A program made the translations under genes and the position numbers. 61,809 nucleotides of DNA, taken from positions 1 through 61,809 of the forward strand of contig JAZLBO010000017.1 of NCBI GenBank assembly GCA_045613765.1. The letters are read 5' to 3'. Origin of the DNA: RGIG4097 sp045613765 (lineage in GTDB: Bacteria; Bacillota; Clostridia; Christensenellales; CAG-917). The notes under the pieces are model-generated. The model made no database searches. It worked only from the letters and a program-made list of their open reading frames with translations, and was not told where the DNA came from. Shown in pieces: positions 59,001 to 61,809 of the stretch. Position 1 is the first letter of the stretch; each line of letters opens with the position of its first letter.

Positions 59001-61809
59001 TGGCATCAGTAAATTTGACAAGAGAACAACAACTTGCCGTCACGTCAAAAGGACTTGTGATGGTGTCTGCATCTGCAGGCTCTGGCAAGACACATACTAT
59101 GCTTGAAAGAATAATGCACCTTATTGAAAATGGTGTAGGGCTTGACCGTATGCTCATACTTGTGTACAACGAAGCAAACGCAAGCGAACTTCGTGAAAAG
59201 ATACGCCAAAAACTTTTTGAAAAGGTGTGCGAAACCGTTGGGGACGCTGCAGATATGTATCGCAAGCAACTTGATGAAATCGCATTTTCAACAATATGCA
59301 CAATACACGCATTTTGCCGTACTGCAATTCGCAAAAACTTTGAAGTCATTGGTGTCAACCCTGATTTTGATATACTTGACGAAAATGCTCACAAAGTGTA
59401 TATGAGCAAAGCACTTGACAAGACCTTTGAAGAATTTGCATCAGATGATGTGTTTGTGGATATGATGTCCATCTTTGAAGTGAGAAGAAGTGAAGACAAT
59501 CTTCGTGCAAACATTATGAGATTGTACGAAAGATTGGACGTGCAATCAAACGTGGAGCAGTTCATCAAAAATTCTCGTGAGTGCTACGTGAGTCAACAAA
59601 AGTTTGACGATATAATTTTTGGACACGCTGAACATGTGATGAAAAAGGTTGAGGAAATGATTGATGAAGTCATGCCACAACTTATCATTGACAAGCAAGA
59701 TCAATATATCAACAAGATGCAAGCACTCAAAGAAATGACGCCCCATATTAAATCTCGCAACGTCGATAATATAGTGTTCAAGATGCAAGAAATCAATGCT
59801 ATAAAGACACGTACAAAAGGTGGCAACGTTGACAAGAAAGCAGTTGAAAGATGCAAGAGATCCAACCTTGCAGTAAAAAAACTTGTTGACAAAATTGATG
59901 TTTTATATAGGGATACTGCATTGATGAACACCATATTTGCGCAAAATAAACTTTTTGCAGACAAGATTATTGATGCGACATTGCGTTTCAAAGATATCCT
60001 TGACGAGATGAAGACAAAGGACAACGTTTTGTCTTTTGGCGACCTTGAACATGGTGCTGTAAAACTCATCAATGAAGGCGTTGATATTGGTGCAGATTAT
60101 GACTACGTTTTTGTTGATGAATATCAAGACGTCAATGGTGCTCAAGAGTACGTCATCTCCAACCTTGTCAAAGATGAAGCATTTATGGTTGGGGACGTAA
60201 AACAAAGCATTTACGGTTTCCGTTTGTCCGACCCTGAAATTTTCCTTGCACGTCAAAGAAAGTATGAGGAAAATAGCAAAATGGGCGAAGGTGTTGCACC
60301 TATTCTTTTCAACGATAACTTTAGAAGTGACAATCAAATCTTGCAATTTGTCAACGGCATTTTTGACTATGCAATGACAAAGGATACGGCAGGTGTTGAT
60401 TATAAGCGTGAAGGCAGATTTAATGAAGTCCTTGATGAAAGCAGACGAGAAGGTAGAGTGGAAGTTCACGTTTTCCAAAAAGAACTTGGCGAGAAACAGT
60501 TGACAAAAACTCTCTACAAACTCAACGAGCACGAAGACTTGCTTTCTTGCATTACGGCAGAAGAACAAGAAGGGCTTTATATAGCCCACGAGATTGAAAG
60601 ATTGATGAGAACTCAACGTCTTACAATCAAAGGGGTAGAAAGACCTTTGCAATATGGCGACTTTGCATTGTTGTTTAGAAAGAGATCTTCAACTGCAAAC
60701 GTTATCATTGACGTTTTGAAGAAAAAGGGTATTCCTATTGACGATGGTTCATTTGTAAAGGAAGATGTCCCTGCTGAAACCGAATTTGTCAATATGCTTT
60801 CAGTCATAGACAACCCAAGGCAAGACTACGCCCTTGCAGGCTTTATGCTTTCATATCTTGGTGGATATACCGAAAGCGAACTTTCTGCAATCGTAGAAAA
60901 CTCACGAGAAGGAATACTTTACGACAAAGTGGTCAAGTACTCAAAACTTGACAATGCTCTTGCTCAAAAGATAAGAACAACCCTTGACAATCTCAACAAG
61001 TATCGTGTGAAAGGCAGTTACATGAGTGTCAAAAATCTTGTGGAGGAAATCGTGGCAGACACTTGCTATGATGCATACCTTGTTTCAAAGAGCAAAGCAC
61101 TTGCCAACAGTTTTGATGCATATATTAGAGGAATAAGAGAAGATAGCAATATCTTGTCAAAATATCTTCGCGAATATAAAGAAGGTGGCGTAGAAACAAA
61201 ATCACGTCCAGAAGGTGGGGATAAGGTGCAAGTGAGCACTTTCCATAGTTATAAAGGACTTGAAACCCCCGTCGTTTTCTTGCCCAATGCAAACGATAAA
61301 CCCGGCAGACCTTTGAGCAGTGATCTTTGCGTTGATGCCAGTGGCTGTATTTCAATGGCATACTTTGACTTAGAAAGAAGAAATAAGTATGTGGAAACCG
61401 TTTCAAATAAGGCAGTTCATCTCCTTATTCAAGAAAAAGAATACAAGGAAGAAATGCGCCTTTTGTACGTGGCTCTCACGCGTGCGCAAAAAATAATGTA
61501 TATAACGGGCACTGTAAACCTTGATGATTTGAACTTTACTGAAGAAGGCGTTGACTTTGCGTTTGCTTGTGAAGGCTTTGAAACGGAAAAGACAATTTTC
61601 AACTACGCTTTCACTGCAAAGGCAAAGAAGAAGTTGGATTTTGTCCCGTACTTGCACTCAAGAAAAGCACAAATCGCAAGACCTGAAGATGAAAAGCCTT
61701 TCTTTGAGATGGGGGGCAAGAGAACTCAATATGATGATGAACTTGCAAGAGAAATTGAAAAGGTCAAGACGTTTGAGTATCCTTATGATGAAGAAACACG
61801 CCTTTCAAT
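59000..61809 (+). CDS. addA: ATP-dependent helicase-nuclease subunit AddA, 3' end outside the window
   Basis: The first 936 residues of an SF1A (UvrD/RecB-type) helicase. Walker A SASAGSGKT (23-31), motif II VFVDEYQD (Asp373 onward), motif III VGDVKQSIYGFR, motif V-like region STFHSYKGLE and YVALTRAQ (motif VI) are all visible. The C-terminal nuclease domain lies beyond the window. Coupled to addB by the one-base stop/start overlap. Together they resect DNA ends for RecA. Confidence 0.94.
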   Translation, partial: MASVNLTREQQLAVTSKGLVMVSASAGSGKTHTMLERIMHLIENGVGLDRMLILVYNEANASELREKIRQKLFEKVCETVGDAADMYRKQLDEIAFSTICTIHAFCRTAIRKNFEVIGVNPDFDILDENAHKVYMSKALDKTFEEFASDDVFVDMMSIFEVRRSEDNLRANIMRLYERLDVQSNVEQFIKNSRECYVSQQKFDDIIFGHAEHVMKKVEEMIDEVMPQLIIDKQDQYINKMQALKEMTPHIKSRNVDNIVFKMQEINAIKTRTKGGNVDKKAVERCKRSNLAVKKLVDKIDVLYRDTALMNTIFAQNKLFADKIIDATLRFKDILDEMKTKDNVLSFGDLEHGAVKLINEGVDIGADYDYVFVDEYQDVNGAQEYVISNLVKDEAFMVGDVKQSIYGFRLSDPEIFLARQRKYEENSKMGEGVAPILFNDNFRSDNQILQFVNGIFDYAMTKDTAGVDYKREGRFNEVLDESRREGRVEVHVFQKELGEKQLTKTLYKLNEHEDLLSCITAEEQEGLYIAHEIERLMRTQRLTIKGVERPLQYGDFALLFRKRSSTANVIIDVLKKKGIPIDDGSFVKEDVPAETEFVNMLSVIDNPRQDYALAGFMLSYLGGYTESELSAIVENSREGILYDKVVKYSKLDNALAQKIRTTLDNLNKYRVKGSYMSVKNLVEEIVADTCYDAYLVSKSKALANSFDAYIRGIREDSNILSKYLREYKEGGVETKSRPEGGDKVQVSTFHSYKGLETPVVFLPNANDKPGRPLSSDLCVDASGCISMAYFDLERRNKYVETVSNKAVHLLIQEKEYKEEMRLLYVALTRAQKIMYITGTVNLDDLNFTEEGVDFAFACEGFETEKTIFNYAFTAKAKKKLDFVPYLHSRKAQIARPEDEKPFFEMGGKRTQYDDELAREIEKVKTFEYPYDEETRLS

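Overview
The window looks like chromosome of an uncultured, moderately AT-rich, low-GC Gram-positive anaerobe (Bacillota, Clostridia-like). The evidence is type-2 GalT, DivIVA-like and AddAB proteins, dnaX-ybaB-recR synteny, a CIRCE element on groESL, strong GGAGG ribosome sites, and six or seven Lgt-type lipoproteins with no outer-membrane genes. The assignment is by gene content only; no 16S gene is present. An uncultured gut clade is plausible but not proven.

Layout. 1-6500: the 5' part of an initiator tRNA gene, an iron-type alcohol dehydrogenase, a copper-resistance operon (csoR, copA with a built-in CopZ-like tail, a hexapeptide acetyltransferase), then tRNA-Met, tRNA-Glu and tRNA-Val followed by two unusual structured repeats made from tRNA-Val T-arm sequence. 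6660-11769: an FtsX-type ABC exporter with its own response regulator and histidine kinase. 11940-26769: a large sugar-use locus behind one strong promoter and a perfect LacI-type palindrome. It holds two long MsmK-like ATPases, a binding lipoprotein, two permeases, a LacI regulator, a surface lipoprotein with three copies of an unassigned module, a surface GH30 hydrolase, a cytoplasmic GH30 hydrolase and a small membrane protein. 26885-28242: a small XRE repressor gene divergent from an AT-rich membrane protein gene, with two palindromic operators. 28406-33776: a polyamine/spermidine ABC operon (XRE-cupin regulator, PotA, PotB, PotC, PotD) on the minus strand. 34034-36434: a second XRE gene divergent from a BspA-like leucine-rich-repeat lipoprotein. 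36616-39190: dCMP deaminase and groES-groEL. 39414-45208: an unassigned lipoprotein, tRNA-Ser(CGA), a GNAT enzyme, a small membrane protein, a CPA2 antiporter and a SPOR-like protein. 45334-47772: dnaX-ybaB-recR. 47915-53623: divergent galT and galK-lgt-pncB. 53723-61809: a DivIVA-like protein, a lipoprotein, and addB-addA, with addA cut by the window end.

How the parts fit. In the GH30 locus, the natural reading is surface capture and cutting of a beta-linked glucoside or glucan by the two module-bearing lipoproteins, import of oligosaccharides by the ABC transporter, and final cleavage by the cytoplasmic GH30, all under the LacI regulator. The substrate cannot be read from sequence. Strongest leads: the tRNA-derived repeats, the shared unassigned module in the GH30 locus, a set of genes whose promoter predicts leaderless mRNA, and an in-frame internal start in copA that would make a free 69-residue copper chaperone.
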